DNA from: Nymphaea colorata
Taxonomy: Eukaryota; Streptophyta; Magnoliopsida; Nymphaeales; Nymphaeaceae
Reading direction: 5' to 3'
Length of the DNA: 64,000 nucleotides
Assembly (NCBI RefSeq): GCF_008831285.2
Contig: NC_045141.1
Location: 20,208,848-20,272,847 of the forward strand
Of the stretch, positions 36,301-48,300 are shown piece by piece. The position numbers and the translations under genes were made by a program. Within the stretch, counting starts at the first letter, position 1. Every line of letters begins with the position of its first letter. The notes under the pieces were generated by a model. That model was not told the origin of the DNA. It did not search any database and saw only the letters and a program-made list of their open reading frames with translations.

Positions 36301-39300
36301 GATGGTCTGCCAGAGGATGTCACTCATAAACAAGCGATGGCAGAAGAAAAGCAGGACATGAGCACCTTTTGAATGACCCTGCATCCATACATTTGTAGGC
36401 TGAGAGGCAACACATGCCCAGTTATATTATCAGCAAGTTCCTTCCTTTGGTTTTCAGTACCGTGCTCAAAAAACTGCATCATGTTAATATTTGTCAGTGA
36501 AAATTAGAACTAGTTAACTAGAAACTGTGATCTTAAACAAGAAGTTCCAGCACATAACAGGAAATAGATGTATTACTTTCTGAATGACATAATTTCCAAA
36601 AACATCAGTCATCAGAGAACGAGCATGGGCAACAATCTCTTGGAAAACCATGTTTTTCTCCTCAATTGAAGCTGTTTCCAACTTTTGTTGAATGAATCGA
36701 CTCCCATACTGATCCGCACTGCATATTGATGAACTATCAAATCAGACATCTATCCATATTTCAATGAGGATAACATCAAAAGATTAAGTTCCCAAGAAGC
36801 ACCTAAATTCAACCACATGATCTGTAATTTCAGACAGTTCAAAGCTTCTGATCTTATTATTCTTGAACTCCTCCAACAACGAAGATCCGTAACTGCCATC
36901 CATATGTCCACCATTTTCAGAATCCCATGATCCACCCAGCCCATTCTGGCTCCTCATTGAAGAAAGGAAATGTGGATTTCTTTCAACCTGCCTAAAAGGG
37001 CTTCCATGGTTAAAAGAATCAGGTGACAGACCTCCAGTGTATGACATGCCATGAGCAAACGTAGGGCTACCATAATATACGTGATTCAAGTTTCCAGTTT
37101 TTCCTAGTGAAGTTACACCATACTGCGATTTCTGCTGAGCAAGCAATGCCCCAAAGTAAGCTTTCTGAAGTTCAAGTACATATGCATCTGTGTAATTCCT
37201 CTGCAATGACGGATCATTCATACTTGCACCAGCCTGAGCTGCATAACCTTGCAAATACTGCAGATGCACAGGGTCCGCGACAGGCATCTCGTGACCATTC
37301 CCTACTTGGTTCCTGCTGCTACAGTCTTGCATGTTTTTGCTACCTGTGAAAGTTAATTGTGTCATAACAGCTAGCAGTGACAATAAATGCTGTAGAAATA
37401 GAAAGCAGTAACACAGAAACCAGCAGCAGAGAGGAGCAAATAACCTGTGCCAAAGTTATTATTCTTCATCAACAAAGGTAACAACTGATTCATGGAATAA
37501 CCATTCAAATCTATAGCAGAAAAATCATTTGGATCTCTAAAGTAAACATTGGATCTTTCAGAATTTCCAGGAGCACCTAAAGAAGGCAATTTATCAGAAA
37601 CCATCTTAAGAAGATTGAGGTCTACTCCATTCGTCTTGAGCAAATTATTATGCATTGTTCTAGGAAGAGATGACATCCGCAGCATTTCAGTATCAGACTT
37701 GTTCATATGCTGCAGATGCAGAAGATCATTGTAACCGTTTGACAAATCTTGAAGAAAAGTACCACGATCACCAAGCTTCTGTTGTGCTTGGGGCTGTAAA
37801 TTACAGTGCTCATCAGTCACTCTGTTTTTTGCAACACTTAGGGTGGAGAACGCTGCTGCAATATCTGCTGGCTCATCTGCAGATGAGTAAACATTGTTGA
37901 AAGAGTTTGTGCTTGCAAGAGTCTTTCTTTCCACAGAAGCTCTTGCTCGTACTGGAGGAAGACCTGGACTTGGAGCCCTTGCAGCCAAATGTGGATCAGG
38001 GGTGCTGCTTCTTGAAAGAGAGGAACCAACTGCAGATGCAAAGGAAGGCGAGATTGATGCTCCTGTTGTCTGAAGACTCTGAACTCTAGGCACACATCCA
38101 TTATTTGATCCAGAACGCAAAACATCAATGCCATCCAAAAAATTCTGTGAATGGACAACCTGAGTTTCTGAAGCATGATCTGCATTGTCAAAACTATTTC
38201 GACTAGCAGGGCGAGAAATGTGACCAGACAAGGATGGTGATTGGCAAAATTCCTCCTGCAATTTTTATTCAACATTTTTAGTAGGCAAACAAATATTTAG
38301 ACCTCTTAAGCAAAATAGATCATTTGAAACAGAGATACAAAAGAACTACAGATGGATGCACCTAGAAAATACCAATATTAGGTATTCAAAAGCTAGACAA
38401 AACTTTCTTTGTTAAGATATGGAAGAATAAATTTCCCAGATTTCATTAAAATTTTAGAAGAATGGATGAGGATGGTCAATTCAACAAGAAGAAAATACAT
38501 GGCTCACATTGAATGTCCGGACAATGAAATTCAGAACAAGTATACTTGAGACTGCAAGTAAGGATGCCAATCCAAAAAAATAAAATAGAAAGGCCAAACA
38601 GTAGAGACCCTTTCGCTGAGGGTCTATTATAGCCTGACATGGATGGAGGGGCCTGAGCTACAGCTGCTTGGGCATCGAATACAGGTGCCATGCTGCATGA
38701 GACCATGGCCAGAATGACAGGGGGTATGACGCAGGCTACTATGGAACATTAGGGGCCTTCTCTGACCACATGTTTTCCTCTCTGTAAATTATGTCAAAAA
38801 CCCACTTGAATCCTAAAACAATACCAAGAAGTTATTGCCTAGATGAACTACTAAAAGAAGCCAAAAGAGGCAGAAAGGTTAAAGCTCAAGTATGGCGAAT
38901 TGAAATTTATGTTCAAATTGGCTGTCCAAAATTGAGCCATCTAGTGACTGTCCAGACACTTCCACAGGTTTTCTTTCAAATATGACCATTCAGATGTGAT
39001 CAAAATGTCAAAAAATGTTATTGAGAAGAATATACATCATGAATCTTATGGTTCTACTTCTGAACATTCAGGCCACGCCCATATGTTTGATTTATGAAAA
39101 GGTGGCTGTTTAGTGGCCGAAATGGCCAGAATGCTAACAGATGGTTAAACTGTTGGATGGCCAAATCTAAAGCCCTATAGGAAGTCAACAAGCAGATGGT
39201 TAAATTGTTGGATGGCCAAAAATAGAAGCCCTATAGGAAGTCAACAAGTTTTGGAAGACATTAAAGAAAAAATGCATTGAAGTTTGCTGAAATGATCAAA

Positions 39301-41808
39301 GCAGTACCACAACAGCAGTTTCAAGAAGAAGCAAGCATTTTCAAGAAAAGTTTTTATAAACAAAAATAGCATAAAGGAATTCAATATAAGACTCAATATT
39401 GGTAGCCTCAAACGGAGATACAATTAGAGATATATTGATATAGCATGAACCTATCCCACACAATACAAAAGCAGCATTAGAGAAAAGAAGAATATAAAGG
39501 CAATCTAGAAGCATTTATTCCAAGGTTTCCCAGCTGAACATGCAGTAAAACTCATTGCATATTAGTTACCAGTCCAAGCGAAGGAATAATATCTGAAATT
39601 CTTTACAATAAAATATTATGGCAACCTCCAAGGTAAAAAAATACCCCCTAACATCCAGGGAGGAAGAACCCCAAAAAGACTTTAGCAGGAGACATGATCA
39701 GACTAATTGATCTACTCATAACAGACGAAGGAATAAGGGAACGAAAAAAACAAGGCTTTTCTTCTTTTTCCTTCCCTTTTTTTAGGCGGGGTTGGGTGAA
39801 GAGAGGGAGAGAGGAAGGAGGAAGGAGGAGGGAGATAAATTGGGCAGGGAGGTCGAAGGGAAAAAGAGTGAAGAAGGCGAAGGGTGAGAAGGAAAATAAA
39901 GAAGAAGAAAAGCAAGAGGGTAAAAGGTCTCACTTCCCCACCCAACGAACACATGGAAAGACTAAAATTTTAGAATAAAATATAGCAATTTAAGGGCAAA
40001 AATTAAAAAAAAAAAAGGTTGCCTATTCATCTTAAGAATAACTTTTACTCCATGAACCTAAAGAAACTATCAGTTAAAAGAAAGCTTTTTGAAAGAAATA
40101 TTTGACATAGAATAGCAAAAGACAGAAATTAAAGAATCTAGAGAATAATAAATAGTAAAAAGCAAGTGCAATAAGCATGCTCATTCTTTTTTCTTTTTTT
40201 TCTTTTTTTTGGAGCAAGCATATAGAGTCAGATCTTGACATGTCCAACACCCATCTCCATTTTCAAGTACCTCTATCCATCTCCCATCTCCATCCTGATT
40301 TCTCATGGATCATGGAACGTGCATTCTTTAAACTTGTTTTAACCCTCCAAGTTTATCACTGCGACCATGTGGCAGTGATGATTGATGCCTTACGGTGCTT
40401 ACTAAATATCGATCACGTAAAAGCCAGTCCCACAAAGGCATTGAGAGATTTTATTTTTGTTGTTCCTGATTCAGAATTTTCATAAAGCAAGAGGTAAAAG
40501 GTAAACAACACACAGAACTATTTATAATATGTTAATAACCATGCAACCAACTCCACTACCATAGCCAACGAACTCTGCCACCAAGAATACAAGTCTACAG
40601 CAGCTTAAACTACACAAAAAAGGAAGGTAGCAATATGCATTTTGATTTGAATAAGCCTTTTATATTGAGATATAAACATCGGAACTCCCTCCTGTTGTGG
40701 ACAGTACGTTGTCAATGTCATCCTAAGTCATGTAGACACTAGAGTCCTATTTGAGAAATAGACCAATGCTCTGGATGTTCAACAATCTGGTCAGCAGCAG
40801 GCTTCCGAATGTGAAACTTATGATACCGGTCACAAGCTCTTCAGCAAAAAGCAACTTCCAGATATCCGTAAGAAGTGGTAATAGCATCCAAATTTCAAAG
40901 CTTTGGGCTGCCGTAAACCAACAGAACTGGAAAGGAGAAACTATAAATGAAAGTAAGAGATTAGTGATCATATGTCTGCTAACGTTCCATGAGGTTGTAA
41001 CAGGAAAACGTGATGAAAAATTAAAACGGAATTTCACACGGAAAAAGAAAAAAGAAAAAAATTGGTTGTAAATCGTAAGTAAAACCAGAAATTGCACCGT
41101 CTGCTCCAGATGCAAGGGATAACATTCAAGAGCAACATCAATTGGTCAATCGAGCCTAGACGGAAAAGAGGTGAAAAGAAAAAAAAAATTATTGTAACCA
41201 CGAATTGTGCTCTAGGTAAACATCACCTGAACGATATCAGCAAGGCTTCTCCTCCTCTCCCCCATCCCCAGACCCGACAACCCAATCAGACCATCCTCTC
41301 CTCGCTCAAGCCACTCAGCCGAAGCCTGCCGCGGCATACTGTTGTGCGCAAGCTTACTGCTTTCGTTCCCCGGGCGTGCCCCCGCTCCAGCGTGCAAAGA
41401 AAGCAACGGCTTGCTCCCTCCATCACCCACAGTCCCTACATTCTTCCTATCCCCAATCCGGCCGATAGACGAGCTCCCTGCCTGCAACCGTTGCGTCACT
41501 CGCCAATCCTCCTTCGACAAGCTCGGATGAGGAAGCCTCGGATTCACGTTTCCCTTCGAATAATAGTACGATAGGTACGCCGGATCCTTCCGTAACTGGT
41601 CGTCGACAGAATTGGGGCCATTAACGAGGCCATCGATTGCTAAGAACGAGCCTTCCACCGTCGGCGGCGCGCTACCGCTCCGGTACGGGAGTAACTCCCT
41701 CTCCCGGCCTCGATCGCCTATCTCGCGGTGGTTACGGAGGATGAAATCGATCTCCTTCCCCAACTCATCCTCCAGATTCTTCGGCATGATTCCCATATCC
41801 GTCGCCAT
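27344..41808 (-). CDS. PUM: Pumilio/PUF RNA-binding protein (APUM1-4 type)
   Basis: Cytoplasmic repressor that binds 3' UTR elements of target mRNAs. Exons (5' to 3', minus strand): 41808-41227, 38255-37445, 37343-36803, 36718-36577, 36473-36366, 30069-29857, 29781-29671, 28251-28057, 27637-27463, 27381-27344; 2916 bases, 971 residues, the usual size. The N-terminal region has [13 protein letters not shown], the DPAYLSYYY motif and RRSLADIVQ, all conserved in this clade. Eight PUF repeats fill about residues 625-960. Repeat codes read from repeat 1 to 8: S/R/Q, N/Y/Q, C/R/Q, N/H/Q, C/R/Q, N/Y/Q, S/N/E, N/Y/Q. These predict the classical target UGUAUAUA. The start is the first in-frame ATG. 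Intron 1 is 3.0 kb; intron 5 is 6.3 kb and contains a retrotransposon in the other orientation. Coding sequence is intact. Confidence 0.96.
30269..30394. repeat. 72-bp tandem duplication interrupted by the copia element
   Basis: Copy 1 is 30269-30340. Copy 2 begins at 30341, is broken after 30394 by the retrotransposon, and resumes at about 35374 with CATACACATGCATACATA. The two copies are nearly identical up to the insertion point. Confidence 0.85.
30395..30656 (+). repeat. 5' LTR of copia element
   Basis: 262 bases from TGTTGAG to ATCAACA, with short terminal inverted repeats TGTTGA/TCAACA. Has a CT-rich U5-like segment. It ends immediately before the primer binding site. Confidence 0.94.
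30657..30670 (+). other. Primer binding site of copia element
   Basis: TGGTATCAGAGCGG directly abuts the 5' LTR; TGGTATCAGAGC is complementary to the 3' end of plant initiator tRNA-Met, the standard copia primer. Confidence 0.92.
31272..31755 (+). pseudogene. Broken gag of copia element
   Basis: Opens at the ATG at 31272, then shifts frame near 31365 into a [14 protein letters not shown] segment typical of copia gag N-termini. An in-frame TAG at about 31598 sits where Trp is expected (after AKDT). Homology ends near 31750; the zinc-knuckle part is missing. Confidence 0.85.
31762..32920 (+). pseudogene. Broken pre-integrase and integrase region, split by a MITE
   Basis: Reads [17 protein letters not shown], then the zinc-binding HLRLGHPS...CEACQLGKH, then the first catalytic Asp (HVDVW) and the [11 protein letters not shown] block. 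A MITE occupies 32404-32680. After it the frame resumes with [10 protein letters not shown], where the second catalytic Asp is replaced by Asn (codon 32701-32703), and [12 protein letters not shown] with the catalytic Glu. The segment then meets a frameshift and stop. Confidence 0.88.
32404..32680. mobile_element. Non-autonomous hAT-like MITE nested in the integrase
   Basis: 277 bases flanked by an exact 8-bp target duplication GTGTTAAG (32396-32403 and 32681-32688), the hAT signature. Ends are inverted: TAAGGTTGGGCGTCGGGCCGG at the left against TAAGGGTGGGCATCGGGCCGG read in from the right, two mismatches in 21. Both ends are very GC-rich and the centre is a long AT-rich tract. It encodes no protein. 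Similar TA(A/G)GGGTGGGCA termini are known from plant hAT elements. Confidence 0.88.
33597..34566 (+). pseudogene. Broken reverse transcriptase of copia element
   Basis: Has [36 protein letters not shown] and [14 protein letters not shown], then loses the frame near 33970 with missing sequence. The active site YVDD is present at 34141-34152. A TAG stop follows at 34210-34212, then [13 protein letters not shown] and [11 protein letters not shown]. Part of the domain before RNase H is deleted. Confidence 0.9.
34567..35083 (+). pseudogene. RNase H region of copia element
   Basis: One long open segment, the best preserved part: [74 protein letters not shown]. It ends at a stop just before the purine tract. 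It is out of frame with most upstream RT segments, so no full polyprotein can be made. Confidence 0.9.
35082..35090 (+). other. Polypurine tract of copia element
   Basis: GAGGGGGAG directly before the 3' LTR; the usual plus-strand primer site. Confidence 0.85.
35091..35368 (+). repeat. 3' LTR of copia element
   Basis: 278 bases from TGATGAG to ATCAACA. It is longer than the 5' LTR mainly because of an extra CT-rich stretch of about 17 bases. The start has one mismatch in the terminal inverted repeat. Confidence 0.94.
39139..39248. repeat. 54-bp tandem duplication in Pumilio intron 1
   Basis: CAGATGGTTAAA...GTCAACAAG occurs at 39139 and 39193; the copies differ at a few positions. Intronic, no function visible. 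Confidence 0.82.
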
Positions 41809-43470
41809 TTTCCCGAATACTACAACAGATCCATCCGTGCCAACGTCAAACACAAGGAACCGAAAAAATTAAGCAAAGAAAACAAAAGGCGATATTTTTT
41901 GGCAAAATTCAGCGCCTACCTTCAGCAACATAACCGATGCACGTCGAATGGAGTCAGTGCCCTACGTCCGTTCTGTAAAAAAGCAATCTTTCCATCATAA
42001 AGCCCATATATTCAAAACTTTTGTTGCAGAATCTTCACCTCTCCCTCTCTCGGAATCACGAGGAAGTTAAAACAAACTAGAGATGCTCTGAGTAAGGAGA
42101 AGAAGAAAGGGTCCAGAAAACAGTGATCCGCAGATCCGGCTAGGGTTCTGGCGATCACCCGGGAGAGGGCGAGAGAGAGAGAGAGAGAAGGAGGGAGGAG
42201 GTAACGGCAAAGACGAGGAATAAAAAATAATACAATAATAATATGGTGGCACCCATCATGGATAAGGAGCGGTCTGTACCGGATCCGTACTGAGTAGTCG
42301 GGATCCGAGTTATGGATCTGAAACTTGACTGGACTGGGTTCCAAATCCGAATGAATTAAACAAATAAACAACTGTTGAACCTGGGTCCGAACATCGTGGC
42401 CCGAAGTGCCACAAAGATCTGGTTCAGGTTCAGGGTAACGGCATGAGAAAGAGAACGGCAGATGAAGAAGACGTGCTATTCATGTGGATCGATGAGGACC
42501 AAATCAAACTTCGCTTCACATCCGAAATTCCAGTTGGGACTTGGACTTTATTAAGTAAATCGTGATAACCAAAGTGGTTCTCATCAGAATATAATATCTA
42601 GTTACATATAGAGCAACTATAAGTATCAAATCATACAAAATTTATGTATCCAATATCAATATCGTATCGGTTTGCTCACTAGGATATGAATTATCGGTCG
42701 ATATACACCAGCCTATACCGACTTACTTTCTTGTTTTAATTTATTAAAAATTAGTTTTAAACATTTAGATTGATTTTAAAAGGTAACCACAATATAGAAC
42801 TGTATTATATCACTACGGGGCCGATAAATATATGAACATCTAATTTTAGTCACAGTCAGTAAAGCCAACAAATTTGAGTTATATTTAAGTAAGATCTTGG
42901 GAGGGGAACAAAGTGTGTTTTGTGGAGAACCACGGGAGAGTGTTTGAGAAATAACAATGTCAGAGGTATTATGGAAAAGCCTCCGGTTTCCTCAACGAGT
43001 GCAGCATCACAAAGTTCAATACCCATGGCTGCAGCTCCATTAGAAGAAGGTGAACCTGAACCATAAGCTTCCAAACGAAGTTGGTTCACATAGAGCAGGA
43101 TATTGTTCTACTTGTACAGCACATGATTTGTTATACTCGTTGTACAGCACATGATTTGTCATCTTCTTACTCCTGATTTTGATCAAGGGAGTAAATTGTT
43201 CCTTTCACCAAGTAATTTCTTGCAACGTTGGTGCACCGGAATACTTGAGGCAGTCATCTCTCTCTATGGGGAAAAGCTTCATTTACATATTTGATCATGG
43301 GGATGAGCTTTCAGTCGTCTTTATCAGTCAATGACTCAGAGAAGGGTGATCTTTCGTATGCTACGTTCGTACGATGGTTGGAGTAAAAATTTTCTATCTA
43401 AGGACATTAATCCTTTAACTTGTATCTTTTACGGGCATGACCTATGTGGCTGACCAAAATGTCCAAGACA

Positions 43471-43501
<31 letters not shown>

Positions 43502-43528
43502 ATATATTCACTGAACCATAATTCTAAG
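41809..43528. other. Pumilio 5' leader, promoter and intergenic space
   Basis: Upstream of the Pumilio start on the minus strand. A good donor-like site near 41919 (minus strand AAG|GTAGGC) suggests a leader intron. A (GA)n tract at 42170-42188 reads (CT)n on the coding strand, and a telobox-like AACCCTAG (minus strand, near 42141) lies next to it, a common pairing in plant housekeeping promoters. A (TA)n tract spans 43470-43496. No other gene seen. Confidence 0.5.
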
Positions 43529-44312
43529 GTTCTGATGTTATCTGTGGCATGAAACGCGGGCCTCCATCTTTTTTATGAGGAGCTCCCATTTGATATCCTT
43601 TCTCAGTTTACTTTTTTTTTTTTTTTTTGTGATAATGGAATGGAAGAGGGAAGGAGGAAGACCACTGAGCTGCGCCGGCCGATGGCCTGGGTGCCACCGT
43701 CGGCCGGCAGGAAGGGGAGAATTCCCACCCCATTCCTCTATAACGTTTGGAGGAATGAGGAGGGGCATCTCCCCCTCCCGCCGACCAACGCCGACAGCAG
43801 CGCCCAGGCCGTTGGCCGGTGGAAGGGGGAGAAACCCTCCTTCTTTCCTTCCTATAGTTTAGAGGAAAGGGGAGGGGCACCTCTCCCTCTCGCCGGCAGA
43901 CGGCGGCACCCAGGCTATTGGTCGACTCGACGAAAGGGGGAAACCCTTCCCAATGTCCTCCCTAACAAGGGGGAGGAGTTTCTCTTTCTTCTGCCGGTCG
44001 ACAATGACAACGATGCCGCTGCCCAACGGTCACATACCGTTAGGCGGTACCAGCCGCTGTCGGCCGGCGGGAGGGGGAGAAACTCCTGCCCCTTCCTCCG
44101 TCATGTTAGTGTGTAAAAGGAAAGGTTTCTCCCCCTTTCACAGATCGACAGCAGCCTCGACCGATGGCCTAGGCGCCGCTGTAGGCCAGCAGAGCTTCTC
44201 CCCTCCTCCTTCCCTCTGCCACCTTGAGGACTATTAAAAAATAATAACAAAATAAAAAGTAGAAAAAAAAAAAGAAAGCCGTTTGATATCTATAGATGAC
44301 ATCAGAACTTCG
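43529..44312. mobile_element. Candidate inverted-repeat (foldback) element with GC-rich degenerate repeats
   Basis: Left arm GTTCTGATGTTATCTGTGG (from about 43529) matches the right arm read inward, GTTCTGATGTCATCTATAG (from about 44309). Further in, both arms have GATATC, CTTTCT and a long T-run (A-run on the right). Between them lie four to five degenerate GC-rich units of about 105-145 bases with GGCCNNNGGCGCC-like and GGGGAGAAACTCC-like cores, anchored near 43685, 43802, 43909, 44018 and 44164. No transposase and no clear target duplication is visible, so the exact ends and class are open. Confidence 0.4.
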
Positions 44313-44839
44313 AGGAATGTATGTATATATATGAATTTGACTATTTAAAGTTTATCCAGTCATCTAACTACCATAGTCTATAAGTGGATAGTTGAAATAA
44401 AAATATGAAAAAATAAGTGAACTGATGTTAAACAATGAAAATGCCTGTCACTTTTTTTTTTTTACTTGTTCATTAAATAACGCTGGTTATATGGTTAGAT
44501 AACTCTACAAAGCTAAAGTTGCCAATTGATTTTTATATACAAGGAAATTTGATAAAAGCCAAACAAATTGAGTAAGAGACAAAAACCAGTTGCAATGTAA
44601 CTATATAGATATGATTTTAAGAGCAATTGGGTGAGAAACATGTATTAAGTTACTCGTTTTCTTGCTTAAATAATATTTTTTTATAATAAAAAATGAATTA
44701 CTCTTATAACATCAAAATTTTGATAGTAAAAAAATTAAATTAGTATTTATAAACACATTAAAAAGTTCATATTTTGTTTAAAACATTTTTTAGTATGAAT
44801 ATAAGAGGCCAGGTTTTAATTCCTTACTTAAGTGTTATA

Positions 44840-44841
44840 GT

Positions 44842-44876
<35 letters not shown>

Positions 44877-44945
44877 GCGCATGTGTGGGTAATATATATA
44901 TGAATATATATATGAATATATATACGCGCACCTGTGTGGGCAATA
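44840..44945. repeat. (TA)n microsatellite with duplicated ACGCGCA...TGTGTGGG flank
   Basis: A TA run at about 44844-44873 is followed by ACGCGCATGTGTGGG and again by ACGCGCACCTGTGTGGG about 50 bases on, with ATATATATATGA units between. Low complexity, upstream of GET4. Confidence 0.75.
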
Positions 44946-45162
44946 GCCTCCACACGTCCACATATGCCTCCGCCTCAGGGTTCAACATATGGTCCACTCC
45001 AGCTTCCTACGTACGTGAATGGCAGAATGGGACATTACATTACCTTGCCTCACGGGATTAAGTATTGTCACAAAACATTCGGGTTATGGTCCGGGTTCGA
45101 TTTACCTCACGGGGCTCCGGCTGAACCCAATTCTTCGCGACGTCGGAAGACTCGATCAATTC

Positions 45163-45183
45163 GGTTCTCTCTCTCTCTCTCTC
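45163..45183 (+). repeat. (CT)n tract in GET4 5' leader region
   Basis: About ten CT units, roughly 120 bases upstream of the GET4 start codon. Like the tracts near TCP and Pumilio, it is a candidate GAGA-factor site or a leader CT element. The role is inference. Confidence 0.5.
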
Positions 45184-45303
45184 ACTTAACTTTTTGGATA
45201 TTTACGTTGAAATCGTTTTAGCGATTGACAGATCTTGATCTGGGCAGAGCAGCAGAGTACAGGTTTTGGCGCGAGGATTCAAGAGTTTTGGAGGGACAAA
45301 ACA

Positions 45304-48300
45304 ATGAGGAAGGCTGCTGGAGCCAACACCGCCAAGGTACATATTTCCTTCTCCTTACCTCTTCCTGCTCGATCGCCCTCTTCTCCACCATTGTTGATTC
45401 GGTTTGCTGTTTCCGGTTCATTTTCTGTCATTGTTTCTTCGCTGACCCAGAAACGGTGTCTTGTGTACGTTCGTCTCGTCGAGGGTGTGATCGACTTTTT
45501 TCAGCCACCAGTCTTTTTCTGTGCGCCATCTGTTCACCATTCTCTAATTACCAGTGGACGTAAAATTGGTGTCTGGAATTAGGGGTTGTTCGTATGTTTG
45601 TGTTTTTTGCACACGAGTTCCAGTCATTATTTTGTCCAACAATCTTGAAATCGTTAAACCGTAAATAACTATTTTGGCGTTGCACCATGTGTTTTGTCAT
45701 TTAGATTCCTCGTCCCCCCTCCCCTCCCTCCCGGGTTTGACAAAAGATCCAAAAGTTACTAATCGAGTGCTATTTTCTGAAGCGTTTGTAACGATCTAAA
45801 AGTTTTTTATGGCCTTATATTTTACAAGTTATTCCTACCAAGACCCAGGTAATGGAGTGCTTATGGGTTTGGTTATGCCATATTTCACATGATCATAAGC
45901 AGTATGCGACTGCTTGGGACTGCCAACTTGGCGCAGAGAATGCAGTCGATTGATCTTCATCGACAGGGGCATCCTTTTTACGGTATATATTACACCAATA
46001 TTTGGTGCCAGGGCTGGTTTTAAGATTATGGAGTCAAATAAAAATCATTGAAGTAATTGGACTCCTTGTAGACATCAACGAAAGAAAAAGCACCTCAAAA
46101 ATAAATAAAAAGATAATCATGTGTTCCTGTGATGGGGAAAATCAACTTGCTGCAACCCTGATGTCTTAAAGAGTACCATTCGGGCAAAAAGGCCTCTAAG
46201 GATTATGTTATCCATGTCTTGCGAGGAGGCACCTCACCTATGTAGTCCATTTACTTTTGCCAGGAACTCTTTACGAAGAGACCGTATTATTAATGGCCAA
46301 ATGTATTTGTTACGTTGTATATAAAAGCTATTTGCGATGCTGTGTTTGGGCGTAGAAATGTTGTCCTTTTATACAGCAGAGGAAGTCACTAATGTGAATA
46401 AGAATGTTACCATGTTATCAGTTGAACTTTCACAGAAAGTTTCACAAACTTCGTGGAACATGAAACAAAATGTTAAGAGAGTGAACATGAACTAAAATAA
46501 GTTCTTTAATGATCACAAAGATTCTTTAAAATGACCCTTTTCTGGTTTTTTTTCACCGTTGTTAACATGCAGACACTTGAGAAGCTAGAGAAAAGTGTGC
46601 AAGCTGGGAAGTATTATGAAGCACAACAGATGTACAAGTCTATACATACGAGGTACTTTACATATTATTCTTCAATGAAACTGTCATCCTTTTCCAGTAT
46701 CTTGTGGTTTGTTTTATTTCAGCAATTTTATGGTTCCACGAGAATAATTTCAAAGGATCTTAGCTTCGATGTCTCTGTTAATGGAAACATGGTGCTCATA
46801 TTAATAATAGGTCTTTCTGATGTTGATAGCATGCAAAAAATAATGTCAAACTATAGACATCTTGGAGATTTAATTGAGCTTTCATGAACTATGAAGAGTG
46901 AGAAATGCCTGGAATTGAGAGTTGCTGATGAAATTTTCCATAATTTGCAATATTGGGCTTCAAATATGAGTTGAAATTTTATTTGCTTTATTTTACATAT
47001 CTTTATTTGCTGTATTTTACAAATTGACCTTTGAAGATATCCAAATTGAACCAATGTTAAAAAAATTCGAAGCCTCAACCTTGAAATGAGACACAAAAGC
47101 CGTACAAATTGAATGGCATAACTCCTTATCCAAATTCCAGTCTGTAATTTGTAGCAGCAATACATGAAAGTTCACTTTGTTTTTCCCTTATTTCCTGAGT
47201 CCAATTAAACCGGCTAGTTGATGAGGAAACATTCTGGTATAGTTATGTGCAATCCAAACTGCATTAAGGTAACACAATGTGACTGTGTCGAGTCCATCTA
47301 TGGAATAGATATGGAGCTTTACAGGATGCAGATGTAGAAATATGGTGCTTATTAGCATTAAAATTTGTGGTTCTTGAAATCTTCATCTGTTTCTCTCCTG
47401 TTGATTGAAGTCAGAGTCCACATGTCTTTAACCATCTAAATCCAACTGTTTCGTTATCAACCCCATGGTGTGTTCCCTGAAAGAGTAATATCAAATCTCA
47501 TACTGTTTTGCGTGGCATTATTGTGGAGGTGGACCTTGGTCTGCAAGTTTGAAAAGGCTTGGGTCTAGATTCTAGAAACACAAAGGGATATGCTCAGAGT
47601 GTGGGCGTGGATCCTAATCAAAGGATCCTGGACAATAATTCCATAAATTTTAGGCATAGGAGCATAAAGCACAAGCACATAAATACATATTGAAGTCAAG
47701 CCATCTTTGTAGTAAAACTTCAAAAGGTTTGAATTTGATTGTGCTTACATGGCCTGCATACTTTCTGTAGAATTTTCATTTTACTTTTTTGTCCTCAACA
47801 CTTCTTTTGCACTGGTGTATCTTCATGAATGTGTCTTTAGTGGAATTACACGAAATTTCTTGACTTAATTTCTTTGTTAAGTGTTTAGCTGTTGAATTGA
47901 ACAGATATATTACAGCTCAAAAATATGGGGAAGCGTTAGATATCCTCCAGTCTGGTGCTTCAGTCCAACTGAAACACAACCAGGTTATATTTTTATTAAT
48001 TCAGACATTTTGTACCAGCATGAACACCTAACTGGACAATACATTGTTATGCATTTCTTAATTTCTGAAGCAATGTTATAGTGTGCCTGCAGTTTTTCAT
48101 AATCAACATCTTAAAGCTTCATGGTAGAGCAATCAATGAGAACAACTGGGATTTCTCATTTTGAAAGTGAGGCCATGAATGATGTTCAAATTCTAATTCT
48201 TGGGGGGGATCATTCAGGCCAATTGCTGATTGACATTATATATGAATACATTAAATTGGTCTTTAAAGAGTTCATAGTAGAAAGAGGCATGCAAGTCTTT

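Noticed and set aside
38476-38706. 76-codon minus-strand open frame near Pumilio exon 2
   Set aside because: Not needed: exon 1 joins exon 2 in phase and matches family proteins without it.
39694-39978. 94-codon Lys/Glu/Arg-rich open frame
   Set aside because: Product of a purine-rich tract in Pumilio intron 1.
43538-44237. Four overlapping open frames in the GC-rich repeats
   Set aside because: Repeat-derived Pro/Arg/Gly-rich translations in several phases, with no shared protein across units.
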